Shown: one piece after another, positions 42,577 to 51,818 of the stretch | How the letters are laid out: every line of letters begins with the position of its first letter | Numbering within the stretch: position 1 is the first letter of the stretch | Assembly: GCF_030518215.1 (NCBI RefSeq) | Contig: NZ_JAULRT010000052.1 | Location: forward strand, 62,001-126,000 | Length of the DNA: 64,000 nt | Direction of reading: 5' to 3' | Origin: Gilvimarinus algae | GTDB taxonomy: Bacteria; Pseudomonadota; Gammaproteobacteria; Pseudomonadales; Cellvibrionaceae | Position numbers and translations under genes: made by a program | Notes under the pieces: generated by a model | Database searches by the model: none | Told to the model about the DNA's origin: nothing | What the model saw: the letters and a program-made list of their open reading frames with translations, nothing else

Positions 42577-45567
42577 ATGAGTCAGACAAGCGTAAAACGA
42601 ACCGTTTTATCGACCTCCATCGCTGCTGTGCTCGGCACCCTCCCTATGGGAACGGTGCTGGCTCAGGACGACATGGACATGCTGGAAGAAGTGGTGGTGA
42701 CCGGTATCCGTGCGTCGCTGGACCGCGCTATGGATATCAAGCGCGATGCCTCCGGCGTTGTGGACGCCATTTCCGCCGAGGATATCGGCAAGTTTCCCGA
42801 TACCAATCTGGCTGAGTCGCTGCAGCGGATTACCGGTGTCTCCATTGACCGACAGAACAATGAGGGTTCACGCGTGACCGTCCGTGGCTTTGGGCCGGAT
42901 TACAACATGGTCACCTTGAATGGTCGTCAGATGCCCACTGCCAACCAGAACGCCACCTCGGCCAGTAGCTCACGCTCGTTTGACTTTGCCAACCTGGCGG
43001 CAGAGTCGGTGGCGGGTGTTGAAGTATACAAAACCGGTAAAGCCAGCCTGATAACGGGCGGAATTGGCTCGGTCATCAACATCAAAACAGCGCGTCCCTT
43101 TCAGCTGGACGGCATGCACTCAAGCATCGGTGTCAAAGCGGTTGCCGATCAAACCAATCGTCGTGGTGATGATGTCACTCCCGAGCTATCCGGCATTTAC
43201 AGCAACACGTTTGCCGATGACACCATCGGTGTTGCTCTGAGTGCCAGCTATCAGGAGCGCGACAGCGCGCTTGATTCGGGCAACGTTTCCTCCGGCTGGA
43301 ATACTTTGCGGGTGGGGGAAAACGATCCGCTCTCTGCCAGCTATCCTGTACAGGCTGGCGATCTGATGTCGACGCCACAAAACTTCCTGTACCGCACCGA
43401 CGACATTGAGCGCGAGCGCATTAACGGTCAGCTGACCTTACAGTGGCGCCCGGTTGATTCGCTGACTGCGACCGTGGATTACACCTACGCCGAACTGGAC
43501 GTGGAAGTGCGCCGCCAGGAGCTCTCTGCCTGGTTTGGGGGCGGTTTCAATACTCAGGGTGGCAGCACCTTGTTCACCGGCGACGAAGCCGATGGTGTCG
43601 TGACGCCTTCGGTGCTAGTGGCTACCGATTGCTGTGATGTGGGTTTGGGCGTCGGCAGCTGGGGCACCGTCAATGAGACTAACTCCGCTGGCATGAATCT
43701 CAAGTGGGACGCTACCGATAAGCTAAGCCTTACGCTGGACTACCATAACTCCGAAGCTGAGGCGCGCAACAAAGACGCCCGCGGCAGCGACAACATCGTT
43801 ACGGCGACCGGGTTTACCCGAACAGTGACGAGCGTGGACTTCAGGCAAGATATGCCGGTCATGTCCGTCGAGATGGAAGACGGTGAGCTGACTGCATCCG
43901 ACATTATTTCTACCGGCACCAGCCACAGAAACAGTTACATGAAATCCGAAGTCGAGCAATTGCAGCTCAGTGGCAGCTATGACTTCGATGCCAGCTTCGT
44001 TAAGAGTGTCGACTTCGGTGTGGCCACCACTGAAATCAACAACCGTACCGCCTTTAGTCTGAATCAGGGCGGCAACTGGGGTGGTGTTGGCTATACGGAT
44101 ATTGGTGGCGGCTGGAACGCTGGTGCCGGTGACGGTGACGACAACTTTGAAGATAGTGCCTTTGATTTTCGCCCGCTTGGCAGCGCTTTTGACTCCGTCG
44201 ACAGTGGTGGTGTTTACGGTCAATACGTTGTGGTTGACTACGATCAGTTTTCCGGTGACTTGGCGCGTTTCTACGAGGAAAACTCCAACGGCGAGGGCGC
44301 TGGCGGCAACGTGTTCACTCATTGTGATCCGGGCACCTTGTGCATTAATCCCGAGTACTCAGTGGATAACCGCATGACCGAGGAGCAAAGTTCAGCGTAT
44401 GTGCAGGCCAATATGGAGTGGGCTCTGGGCAGCATGCTGGCGCAGTTGTCGGTTGGTGTTCGCTATGAGGAAACCGACATTACTGCGTCGACTTTGTTAC
44501 CGAACTACACTGATGGTGTATGGCGCACACCGAACGAGTTGTTGCTCTTGTCCGACGGTGGTGTTTTCCGTACCGGAGAAGGTGCCTACGAGAACCTTCT
44601 GCCGAATGTGGATTTTCGTATAAATCTCACCGAGGACCTGGTGCTTCGGGCCTCTTACAGTGAAACCATTTCACGACCTTCTTATGCAAACCTGCAGGGT
44701 GCGGCTGTGCCCGACAGCTCTCAGGCGCGCACTTTCGATAACAGCACGGCGACAGGCGGCAATCCCGACCTGGATCCGTTCGAGTCAAAAAACATCGATC
44801 TGTCGGCCGAGTGGTACTACGCCGAGGGCAGCTATATTTCTATCGGCTACTACGCCAAGGATGTCGAAAACTTTATCGGTACTAGTCTGGATGCCGAGAT
44901 ACTCTTCCCGGATATTCTCAATCCGGCCACCGGGCCGCGTTACGATGAAGCCGCGGGCGCCGCTTCTGCGGACAACTTTGGGCAGGATGTGCGCGACTAC
45001 TATGTCGCTCAGGGCTGGATTGACGGAACCACCGGCGAGCTTCTCGGCGATACCAGCAGCTACGACCCTTTGGTGTACACCATTCGTGTGCCGGTCAATG
45101 AAAAAGAGGCCTCCATCGATGGCTTTGAGTTTGCCATCCAGCACATGTTTTGGGACAGTGGCTTTGGAGGCATTGCCAACCTGACAACCGTAGACGGTGA
45201 TATTGGTTACGATAATACCCTGATCGGTGAAAACCAGTTCGCCCTGCTGGGGCTTAGCGATTCGGCCAACCTGGTGTTCTTCTACGACAAGAACGGTTTG
45301 CAGGCGCGTCTTGCTTACAACTGGCGCGATGATTTCCTCAGCGGGACCGGGCAGGGAAATGGTCAGTTGGAGCCTGCTTACACCGAAGCTTACGGGCAGT
45401 TGGATGTGAGCGTCAGCTACGATATCACCGAGAACCTCAATGTATTCGTTGAAGGCATCAACATTGCCGAGGAGGATATTCGAGTTCACGGACGCTCGGA
45501 GAACAGCTTGCTGTTCTATGGCGAGCAGGAAGCCCGCTATGCGCTCGGTGCTCGCTACAGCTTCTAA
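42577..45567 (+). CDS. TonB-dependent receptor
   Basis: A 996-residue outer-membrane receptor. A signal peptide (about 1-29) is followed by a TonB-box-like EEVVVTG at 37-43, the plug domain (about 55-170, with DAISAEDIGKFPDTNLAESLQRITGVSI and VRGFGPDYNMVTLNGRQ), and a 22-strand barrel ending in GARYSF. This long subtype, typical of Xanthomonas, Caulobacter and marine gammaproteobacteria, often imports oligosaccharides and is LacI-controlled. The substrate cannot be told from sequence, and no glycoside hydrolase lies in the window. The halogenase gene follows after a terminator. Confidence 0.92.
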   Translation: MSQTSVKRTVLSTSIAAVLGTLPMGTVLAQDDMDMLEEVVVTGIRASLDRAMDIKRDASGVVDAISAEDIGKFPDTNLAESLQRITGVSIDRQNNEGSRVTVRGFGPDYNMVTLNGRQMPTANQNATSASSSRSFDFANLAAESVAGVEVYKTGKASLITGGIGSVINIKTARPFQLDGMHSSIGVKAVADQTNRRGDDVTPELSGIYSNTFADDTIGVALSASYQERDSALDSGNVSSGWNTLRVGENDPLSASYPVQAGDLMSTPQNFLYRTDDIERERINGQLTLQWRPVDSLTATVDYTYAELDVEVRRQELSAWFGGGFNTQGGSTLFTGDEADGVVTPSVLVATDCCDVGLGVGSWGTVNETNSAGMNLKWDATDKLSLTLDYHNSEAEARNKDARGSDNIVTATGFTRTVTSVDFRQDMPVMSVEMEDGELTASDIISTGTSHRNSYMKSEVEQLQLSGSYDFDASFVKSVDFGVATTEINNRTAFSLNQGGNWGGVGYTDIGGGWNAGAGDGDDNFEDSAFDFRPLGSAFDSVDSGGVYGQYVVVDYDQFSGDLARFYEENSNGEGAGGNVFTHCDPGTLCINPEYSVDNRMTEEQSSAYVQANMEWALGSMLAQLSVGVRYEETDITASTLLPNYTDGVWRTPNELLLLSDGGVFRTGEGAYENLLPNVDFRINLTEDLVLRASYSETISRPSYANLQGAAVPDSSQARTFDNSTATGGNPDLDPFESKNIDLSAEWYYAEGSYISIGYYAKDVENFIGTSLDAEILFPDILNPATGPRYDEAAGAASADNFGQDVRDYYVAQGWIDGTTGELLGDTSSYDPLVYTIRVPVNEKEASIDGFEFAIQHMFWDSGFGGIANLTTVDGDIGYDNTLIGENQFALLGLSDSANLVFFYDKNGLQARLAYNWRDDFLSGTGQGNGQLEPAYTEAYGQLDVSVSYDITENLNVFVEGINIAEEDIRVHGRSENSLLFYGEQEARYALGARYSF

Positions 45568-45587
45568 TTGGCTGATGGTCTAGGCTT

Positions 45588-45623
45588 AAAAGCAGCCACT
45601 GGTGAAGTGGCTGCTTTTTTTTT
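45588..45623 (+). terminator. strong terminator between TonB receptor and halogenase genes
   Basis: A 13-bp stem, AAAAGCAGCCACT with AGTGGCTGCTTTT around a GGTGA loop, is followed by a run of T. Only 14 bases separate it from the halogenase ATG, so little room remains for an independent promoter. Confidence 0.9.
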
Positions 45624-45637
45624 CAAAGTGGTGACAA

Positions 45638-47137
45638 ATGAACGCAATCAATAAAGTTGTGATACTCGGCGGTGGCACCGCGGGTTGGATGGCTGCCGCG
45701 GCTCTGGCAAAAGTACTTGGGCATCTTACGGTGGAACTGGTGGAGTCTGAGCAGATCGGCACGGTGGGTGTCGGTGAGGCGACCATCCCAACACTCCTGT
45801 TTTTTAATCGCTTGCTGGGGATCGATGAAGTTGATCTGCTGCGCGAAACTCAGGCGACCTTCAAACTCGGTATTGCCTTCGAAAACTGGCGCCGACCAGG
45901 CAGTGATTACTTTCACGGGTTTGGCTCTACCGGCAAGGATTTTTGGGCCGCTGGCTTTCACAATTTTTGGCGCCGGGGGATTGAGGAGGGCATGGCCTGC
46001 AGCTTTGGTGATTATTGCCTGGAAGTGCAGGCGGCTAGAGCTGGACGCTTTTCTCATGAGGGGGGCATTAATTATGCCTATCATATTGATGCGTCGCGCT
46101 ACGGCCAGTACCTGTGCAAACTGGCTCAGCGCAATGGGGTAAAACGCACAGAGGGTAGGGTCACCCGGGTTGAGCAGCAACCGCAGACCGGTGACATTGT
46201 GGCCCTTGAACTGGCCGACGGTAGCCGTGTGCAGGGGGATTTGTTTATTGACTGCAGCGGTTTCAGGGGGTTGCTGATTGAGCAAACGCTGGCTTGCGGT
46301 TATGAGGATTGGTCGCACTGGCTGCCCTGTGATCGCGCGGTAGCCATCGCCAGCGACGTCCTGCCCGACGCGCCTCCCTACACCCGGGCCATTGCCCACG
46401 ACAGCGGTTGGCGCTGGCAAATTCCTCTGCGCGAGCGCACGGGCAATGGTCTTGTCTATGCCTCGCATCACTTGAGTGATGACGAGGCAGCCGCCCGCTT
46501 GTTGAGTGAGTTGGACGGCGAGGCTCACGGTGAACCGCGCTATATCCGCTTTACCACGGGGCGGCGCCGGCAACAGTGGTACAAAAACTGTGTCGCAATT
46601 GGCCTGTCAGCGGGCTTTATCGAGCCCCTTGAGTCCACCAGTATTCATTTGATTCAGCAAAATATTCTGAAGCTGATCAAGCTGTTCCCAAGCGACGTGA
46701 TTCTGTCTCAGGATAGGGACGAATTTAATCGTCATGCTGACTTTGACTATGAGCAGATACTCGATTTTATCGTTTTGCATTACCATTTAACCGAGCGTGA
46801 CGATTCGGCTTTCTGGCGCCATTGTGCCTCTATGGAGGTGCCGGCCAGTCTGCATGAGCGCATTGCGCTGTTTGCTGAATCCGGACGCTTTTTTGTTCGC
46901 AACAATGAGCTTTTCGTGGACTCCTGGTTTCAGGTTATGATTGGGCAGGGGCTGGTGCCCAAGCGTTATCATCGGGTGGTGGCGCAAATGCCTGTGCCTG
47001 AGCTGGAGCAGTTTCTGTCATCAATCCGCCGCACCATCAATGCCAAGGTCGAGGCCATGCCTGCCCACAGTTTTTACCTTGAGCGGCTGCTTGCAAAGGC
47101 GCAGAGGAGTCGCACCTCCATATCCAGCTACCGCTGA
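45638..47137 (+). CDS. flavin-dependent tryptophan-halogenase family protein
   Basis: A 499-residue FADH2-dependent halogenase. It has FAD fold GGGTAGWMAAAAL at 11-23, Lys76 in ATFKLGIAF at the catalytic-lysine position, the halogenase signature W258-R-W260-Q-I-P263, and Glu332 in IEPLESTSIH at the catalytic-glutamate position. All key residues are kept, so it is probably active, but the substrate need not be tryptophan. Its linkage to TonB receptors is common in Caulobacter, Xanthomonas and marine bacteria, where its purpose is unsettled. No dedicated flavin reductase gene is near. Confidence 0.88.
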   Translation: MNAINKVVILGGGTAGWMAAAALAKVLGHLTVELVESEQIGTVGVGEATIPTLLFFNRLLGIDEVDLLRETQATFKLGIAFENWRRPGSDYFHGFGSTGKDFWAAGFHNFWRRGIEEGMACSFGDYCLEVQAARAGRFSHEGGINYAYHIDASRYGQYLCKLAQRNGVKRTEGRVTRVEQQPQTGDIVALELADGSRVQGDLFIDCSGFRGLLIEQTLACGYEDWSHWLPCDRAVAIASDVLPDAPPYTRAIAHDSGWRWQIPLRERTGNGLVYASHHLSDDEAAARLLSELDGEAHGEPRYIRFTTGRRRQQWYKNCVAIGLSAGFIEPLESTSIHLIQQNILKLIKLFPSDVILSQDRDEFNRHADFDYEQILDFIVLHYHLTERDDSAFWRHCASMEVPASLHERIALFAESGRFFVRNNELFVDSWFQVMIGQGLVPKRYHRVVAQMPVPELEQFLSSIRRTINAKVEAMPAHSFYLERLLAKAQRSRTSISSYR

Positions 47138-47160
47138 GCCCCACTTTCTTTCGCAATCAG

Positions 47161-47178
47161 GGCGCTTGCAAGAGCGCC
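47161..47178 (+). terminator. weak hairpin after the halogenase gene
   Basis: GGCGCT and AGCGCC around a six-base loop are followed by TGTTTCAG, a poor T run. It overlaps the -35 of the next promoter, so termination is uncertain. Confidence 0.35.
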
Positions 47179-47219
47179 TGTTTCAGTTATAATTATCGTT
47201 ATTTCAGAAATTACTGAAA
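47166..47219 (+). promoter_or_regulatory. promoter and likely auto-operator of the GbsR/MarR regulator
   Basis: TTGCAA (47166-47171) and a perfect TATAAT (47188-47193) are 16 bases apart. An inverted repeat TTTCAG-N6-CTGAAA (47202-47219) sits at the expected start site, and a third TTTCAG half-site (47181-47186) lies between the -35 and -10. This placement suggests repression, most simply by the regulator encoded 14 bases downstream. Confidence 0.55.
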
Positions 47220-47232
47220 ATTAAGAAGGCAT

Positions 47233-47745
47233 ATGTCACCACTTGTAGAGTCATTTGTCCGCCACTTTGGTGAGATGGGCAGTCGATGGGGTATTAATCG
47301 CACCGTAGGGCAAATGTATGCCTACATTGTCTTGGCCGATGAGCCGGTCAACGCCGATGAATTGGCTGCCGAGCTGAGGGTCTCACGCTCGAACGTGAGT
47401 ATGGGCTTAAAAGAGCTGCAAAGCTGGAACCTGGTGCGGCTAAAGCATATTCCAGGCGATCGCAAAGACTATTTTGTTGCGCCGGAAGATGTCTGGGAAA
47501 TTGCCTCTACGTTGATCAACGAGAGGCGCAAGCGCGAGATAGACCCTACACTGACAGTCATGCGCGAGCTGCTGATGGACACGCCCAGCTCGGCGGCCGA
47601 TCGGCATGCACAAAACCGCATCAAAGAAATGTATCAACTGATTGAAATGCTGACCCAGTGGAGCGCCGAAATGCAGAAGCTGAGCCCCAAGCAAATATCG
47701 CGTATGCTCAAGCTCGGCGCTGGGGTCAGCAAATTGTTGGGCTAG
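47233..47745 (+). CDS. GbsR/MarR-family transcriptional regulator
   Basis: A 170-residue winged-helix protein of the GbsR branch. The helix-turn-helix lies near 36-75 (VNADELAAELRVSRSNVSMGLKEL is its core) and the wing near GDRKDYFV. The C-terminal helices (about 85-165) probably dimerise. It precedes cydAB in the same direction with a 67-base gap, a pairing seen in several Proteobacteria, so control of the oxidase is likely. The inducer is unknown. Confidence 0.85.
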   Translation: MSPLVESFVRHFGEMGSRWGINRTVGQMYAYIVLADEPVNADELAAELRVSRSNVSMGLKELQSWNLVRLKHIPGDRKDYFVAPEDVWEIASTLINERRKREIDPTLTVMRELLMDTPSSAADRHAQNRIKEMYQLIEMLTQWSAEMQKLSPKQISRMLKLGAGVSKLLG

Positions 47746-47812
47746 GGGGGGTGGTACTGCCGGCCTGCGGGGTTTTTTTTGTGAGTTCCAACGTTTTGGG
47801 CGAGAGGTAGTC

Positions 47813-49156
47813 ATGCCAGACGTATTTATGCTGTCGCGTATTCAGTTTGCGGCCAACATTACCTTCCATATTCTGTTTCCCACGATCACTATCGCCCTGT
47901 GCTGGTTGCTGCTGTTCTTCAAGTTGCGTCACAACAAGACGGGTAACCAAGCTTGGTTGGACGCCTATCGCTTTTGGGTAAAGGTATTCGCGCTGAGTTT
48001 TGCGCTTGGCGTGGTCAGTGGCATCACCATGTCTTTCCAGTTTGGTACCAACTGGCCGGGGTATATGGAAACCGTGGGCAATATTGCCGGGCCCTTATTG
48101 GGTTACGAGGTACTGACGGCGTTTTTCCTTGAGGCAACTTTTCTCGGCATTATGCTTTATGGTAGCGGGCGGGTGTCAAACAGGCTGCATACCATTGCCA
48201 CGGCGCTGGTGGCCGTGGGTACGTCGCTATCGGCTTTCTGGATTTTGTCACTCAACAGTTGGATGCAGACGCCAGCGGGTTTTGAAATGCGCGACGGTGT
48301 TGCTTACCCGGTGAACTGGTGGGCCATCATTTTCAACCCCTCAATGCCTTATCGTGTGACACACATGCTGTTGGCCTCGGGGCTGACGGCCTCCTTCTTT
48401 GTCGCCGGTATCTCTGCTTACCGTCTGCTCAAAGGTGATCTCTCCGATGAGGTTCGTGTCAGTTTGAAAACGGGTGTTTACCTGGCAGCGCTGCTCATTC
48501 CCCTGCAAATTTTTGCGGGAGACCTGCACGGGCTTAACACCTTTAAGCATCAACCGGCCAAGGTGGCGGCCATGGAGGGGGTATGGGAAACTGAGGCTGG
48601 TGCGCCTTTGCAGCTGTTCGCTCTGCCAAACAGTGAAACCCGCCGCAACGATTATTCGCTGTCCATACCGCGAGGCGCAAGCTGGATTCTGACGCACTCG
48701 CCGGATGGAGAAATTCGCGGCCTGAACGAGTTTGAGGGCGAGCATCCGCCAGTGGCCCCGGTGTTTTGGGCATTTCGGGTAATGGTCGGTATTGGGTTAC
48801 TGATGTTGCTGGTGTCTTGGAGTTGCAGTTGGCAAGTGTGGCGACGGGGACAGCCGGGCGCGCTGTGGCTCAAAGCACTAGTGATGATGACTTTTTCCGG
48901 TTGGTTGGCGACCGTGGCCGGCTGGTACGTCACAGAGATCGGGCGTCAGCCGTTTATGGTCTACGGCCTGGTGAAAACCGCGGATCTGGTAACCGACACG
49001 GCCAGCGGCAATGTGTTGTTTACTGCCGTCACTTACGTGACGGTGTATCTGGTGCTGATTGTCGCTTTCTTGCATACACTCTTTTACCTGGCCCGCAAGG
49101 CCGTCCCGAAAGCGGCTGAGCCCGCCAATGCCAAACTGACAGGAGTGACGTCATGA
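47813..49156 (+). CDS. cydA: cytochrome bd-type ubiquinol oxidase subunit I (short Q-loop)
   Basis: A 447-residue inner-membrane subunit with about nine helices. Haem ligands include His19 in ITFHILFP and a His in MPYRVTHMLLASG. The Glu pair of the haem b595/d channel lies in GYEVLTAFFLEATF. The Q-loop near KHQPAKVAAMEG is short, as in the CIO/CydAB-S type, which is often less cyanide-sensitive. The usual GRQPW motif is GRQPF here. An AGG ribosome site precedes the ATG. It overlaps cydB by four bases. Confidence 0.93.
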   Translation: MPDVFMLSRIQFAANITFHILFPTITIALCWLLLFFKLRHNKTGNQAWLDAYRFWVKVFALSFALGVVSGITMSFQFGTNWPGYMETVGNIAGPLLGYEVLTAFFLEATFLGIMLYGSGRVSNRLHTIATALVAVGTSLSAFWILSLNSWMQTPAGFEMRDGVAYPVNWWAIIFNPSMPYRVTHMLLASGLTASFFVAGISAYRLLKGDLSDEVRVSLKTGVYLAALLIPLQIFAGDLHGLNTFKHQPAKVAAMEGVWETEAGAPLQLFALPNSETRRNDYSLSIPRGASWILTHSPDGEIRGLNEFEGEHPPVAPVFWAFRVMVGIGLLMLLVSWSCSWQVWRRGQPGALWLKALVMMTFSGWLATVAGWYVTEIGRQPFMVYGLVKTADLVTDTASGNVLFTAVTYVTVYLVLIVAFLHTLFYLARKAVPKAAEPANAKLTGVTS

Positions 49157-50154
49157 CTGGTGAAGCTTATTGGTTGCCCGTCATCTTTATTCTGCTGATG
49201 GGCCTGGCGATTTTAATCTATGCGGTATTGGACGGTTTTGACCTGGGGGTCGGCATTTTAATGCCCATGGACAATCCTGAGGCGCGCCATCTCATGATCG
49301 CCTCAATCGGTCCGTTTTGGGACGCCAACGAGACCTGGCTGGTACTGGCGGTGGGACTACTGTTAATCGCCTTTCCTTCGGCGCACTCCCAGGTGCTTGG
49401 CTACCTTTACCTGCCGGCGTTCTTTTTGCTCTTGGGGTTGATATTACGAGGCGTGGCCTTTGATTTCAGGGCCAAGGCTCATGCAGCGTTTCAGCAGCGT
49501 TGGGATCTGTGTTTTAAATCCGGCTCTGTCATCGCCGCCCTGTCCCAGGGGTATATGTTGGGTATCTATGTGACGGGTTTTGAAGGCGGCTGGTTATCAG
49601 TGGCCTTTGGTCTGCTCAGCGCCGTTTGTGTGACTGCTGCCTATGCGTTTATCGGCGCCTGTTGGTTGGTGCGCAAAACCGAAGGCGAGCTGCAGCTGTG
49701 GGCGGCCAAGCGCGCGAAGCTGACAGCCGTATGGATGATGATCGGTATTGCCAGCGTTAGCCTCGTCAACCCTATGATGAGTCCTGAGGTATTTGATAAG
49801 TGGTTCACTTTGCCCCAGGCATTTTTGCTCTTGTTAATCCCGTTTATCTGCGCGGTATTGTTTACCGTGTTTTTTATCTACCTGGCCCAGTTTCCCTATA
49901 AGGGTGATTTCGGCTCCTGGGTGCCTTTCGCCTGCGCCGTGGGTATTTTTGTGTTGTGCTTTCAGGCCTTGGCCTACAGCTATTTCCCTTACGTGGTGCC
50001 GGGGCAAGTTACCGTTTGGGAGGCGGCGAGTGCACCGGAATCGCTCAAGTTTATTCTGTACGGGGCCCTGGTGGTCTTGCCAGCCATTGTGATTTACACC
50101 GTGTTTGTCTATCGGGTTTTTGGCGGTAAAGCGCAATCGTTAAGTTACGATTGA
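49153..50154 (+). CDS. cydB: cytochrome bd-type ubiquinol oxidase subunit II
   Basis: A 333-residue membrane subunit with about eight helices. The family motifs LDGFDLGVGIL near 27-37 and GPFWDANETWLV near 53-64 are present. It is structurally paired with CydA but binds no catalytic haem. The ATGA overlap with cydA means coupled translation. No CydX or DUF2474-type small subunit gene is visible in the 116 bases downstream. Confidence 0.94.
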   Translation: MTGEAYWLPVIFILLMGLAILIYAVLDGFDLGVGILMPMDNPEARHLMIASIGPFWDANETWLVLAVGLLLIAFPSAHSQVLGYLYLPAFFLLLGLILRGVAFDFRAKAHAAFQQRWDLCFKSGSVIAALSQGYMLGIYVTGFEGGWLSVAFGLLSAVCVTAAYAFIGACWLVRKTEGELQLWAAKRAKLTAVWMMIGIASVSLVNPMMSPEVFDKWFTLPQAFLLLLIPFICAVLFTVFFIYLAQFPYKGDFGSWVPFACAVGIFVLCFQALAYSYFPYVVPGQVTVWEAASAPESLKFILYGALVVLPAIVIYTVFVYRVFGGKAQSLSYD

Positions 50155-50270
50155 CAGGCGGGGGGCTCGCTTACCGGACAGGCCATCGACTGGATATTGC
50201 AACGCAAATTGTCACTCAGTCATGGTAGCATTAGCCCTGCCGGTGAGAGCGCAGCACTAAAGGAGCACAC

Positions 50271-50945
50271 ATGGCCGCCAAAAAAAACGCTAATAAAACC
50301 TCAGTAAAAAAGCAATCGGTGGCAACACCAGCGGACAAGCACCTCCATGAGCTGCACGGGATATACTTGCCCAAGGCGCAGCACAAGGAGATTCGGCGCT
50401 TCAAGCGACTCTATGACGAACCCTCGTTGCATGGCACCAAAGTATGGCGCTCCAGCGCGGTGCTGATGGACTATTTACTGGAAAACCCCATTCGCAAAAA
50501 GGCCCGGGTGATGGAAATCGGCTGCGGGTGGGGTGGTTTAAGTTGCTTTATGGCCAGTCATTTTGACTCGCGCGTCACCGCGCTCGATGCCGACGCCGCA
50601 CTCGAACCCTATGTGGAGTTCGTTAAATCGCTGAACGGCATTAAGAGAGTGGAGTTCGTTACCAAGCGCTTTGAAAAAATCGGTAAAAAAGATCTTGCGG
50701 GCGTTCACACACTCATCGGCAGTGAAATTTGTTTTTGGGATGAAATGACCAAACCGCTGTTTAACCTCATTAAGCGAGCGCGGGATGCAGGAGTGAAAAA
50801 CATCCTGATCGCCGACCCGGGGCGCACGCCTTTTCTCAATTTGGTCGATAGGTGTGAGGCTGCTTTTGACGGCGAAATGCTGGGCCACACCATCAAAAAG
50901 CCCTGGAAAACCGAGAAATTTATTCTGCGAGTCACGGGCAAATAG
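50271..50945 (+). CDS. class I SAM-dependent methyltransferase (METTL/NNMT-like)
   Basis: A 224-residue protein. The N-terminus is Lys-rich (about 1-25), followed by a Rossmann methyltransferase core with motif I VMEIGCGWGGLSCF near 79-92, the acidic residue of motif II in TALDAD, and GSEICFWDE. It resembles the lysine/small-molecule methyltransferases of the methyltransferase-16 type. The target is unknown. It stands alone after cydB and has an AGGAG ribosome site. Confidence 0.8.
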   Translation: MAAKKNANKTSVKKQSVATPADKHLHELHGIYLPKAQHKEIRRFKRLYDEPSLHGTKVWRSSAVLMDYLLENPIRKKARVMEIGCGWGGLSCFMASHFDSRVTALDADAALEPYVEFVKSLNGIKRVEFVTKRFEKIGKKDLAGVHTLIGSEICFWDEMTKPLFNLIKRARDAGVKNILIADPGRTPFLNLVDRCEAAFDGEMLGHTIKKPWKTEKFILRVTGK

Positions 50946-51030
50946 TCGCTCCTGCGGGTGGAAGGCGAGCCTCGACTGCATGCCAGCTCGCCGGGATTTC
51001 ATCCGTCACCCTGCCAAAAACGTCTGAGCC

Positions 51031-51558
51031 TTAGGCGGCTGCGCCGACCCGCGATTGCTCGATGCTTTCGGGGACCTCGCGCAACAAGCTCTCGCGCAGA
51101 CGGCTCGCTTGGCGTTCACTCTCAAGATCCACCATGATCAGAATCTGCCCAGCATCGATGGCCTTTTGAAAATTTTCATAGTCGGTGTTGGGGATGCTCA
51201 CACCCACCATGGTGCTGGCCCAGGTGCCAAAAGCGGCGCCGCCCGCGGAAAATCCAGCCAGGGCGCCGGCTGCGCTCAAGGCGCTGCCACCAATGGCCAA
51301 GCCTGCCGGACCAAAAGCCACTACGCCAATGCCCGCCAGCAGGCCGACACCGGCACCGGTAATACTGCCTCTTTTCGCCGCGTTGATGACGTCGGACTCG
51401 TGAGTCAAGTCGGCCTCGGGCAGCTCTTCCAGCTCAACGTCAGAGCGAGCCACCAGGTTGATTTGGGCTTCAGTGATCTCACGCTGCCGCAGAGCTTCAA
51501 CCAGCTCTCTTGCGTCTTGGGTATCTGAGGCGATTAGAAATAGCGGTGTTGTACTCAT
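51031..51558 (-). CDS. glycine-zipper membrane protein, general-stress type
   Basis: A 175-residue protein. An N-terminal alpha/beta region (about 1-55, starting MSTTPLFLIASDTQDARELVEALR) resembles the general-stress-protein 17M/DUF1269 domains. The middle (about 65-125) is a Gly/Ala-rich hydrophobic stretch able to form a membrane hairpin. The C-terminal helix carries many Arg/Glu/Ser. A near-perfect AGGAGG ribosome site lies before the ATG, implying strong translation. It is divergent from the DUF2383-like gene. Confidence 0.7.
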   Translation of the reverse strand: MSTTPLFLIASDTQDARELVEALRQREITEAQINLVARSDVELEELPEADLTHESDVINAAKRGSITGAGVGLLAGIGVVAFGPAGLAIGGSALSAAGALAGFSAGGAAFGTWASTMVGVSIPNTDYENFQKAIDAGQILIMVDLESERQASRLRESLLREVPESIEQSRVGAAA

Positions 51559-51754
51559 GGTGTTTCACCTCCTAAGTGAAGTTATCCATTCGTACTTGGG
51601 GTTGCATAAGGCGTACCGGCTGAAATCGCCTATTCACAGGTAATTTCGCGCTTTACTTGGAGTATTGTTGTAAAAGTTACATAAAAATCGCGGTTTAACG
51701 GCGCCGCGCTGCGTTTGTGGCTGGCAAAATATTTGCAGTGCTCTGTGTGAAACA

Positions 51755-51779
51755 TGCGGCTGCACACCAGCAAGCCGCA
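51755..51779 (+). other. leader hairpin before the DUF2383-like gene
   Basis: TGCGGCT and AGCCGCA enclose an 11-base spacer, about 40 bases before the ATG at 51819. It could be a transcript leader stem or a regulator site; nothing further can be said. Confidence 0.3.
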
Positions 51780-51818
51780 CACTGCAGGGCGGCAGCGACA
51801 GCCGCAAGTGAGGGCACT

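Noticed and set aside
45638-47137. Secondary-metabolite cluster around the halogenase
   Set aside because: No synthetase, synthase or flavin reductase genes flank it; the neighbours are a receptor and a regulator/oxidase unit.
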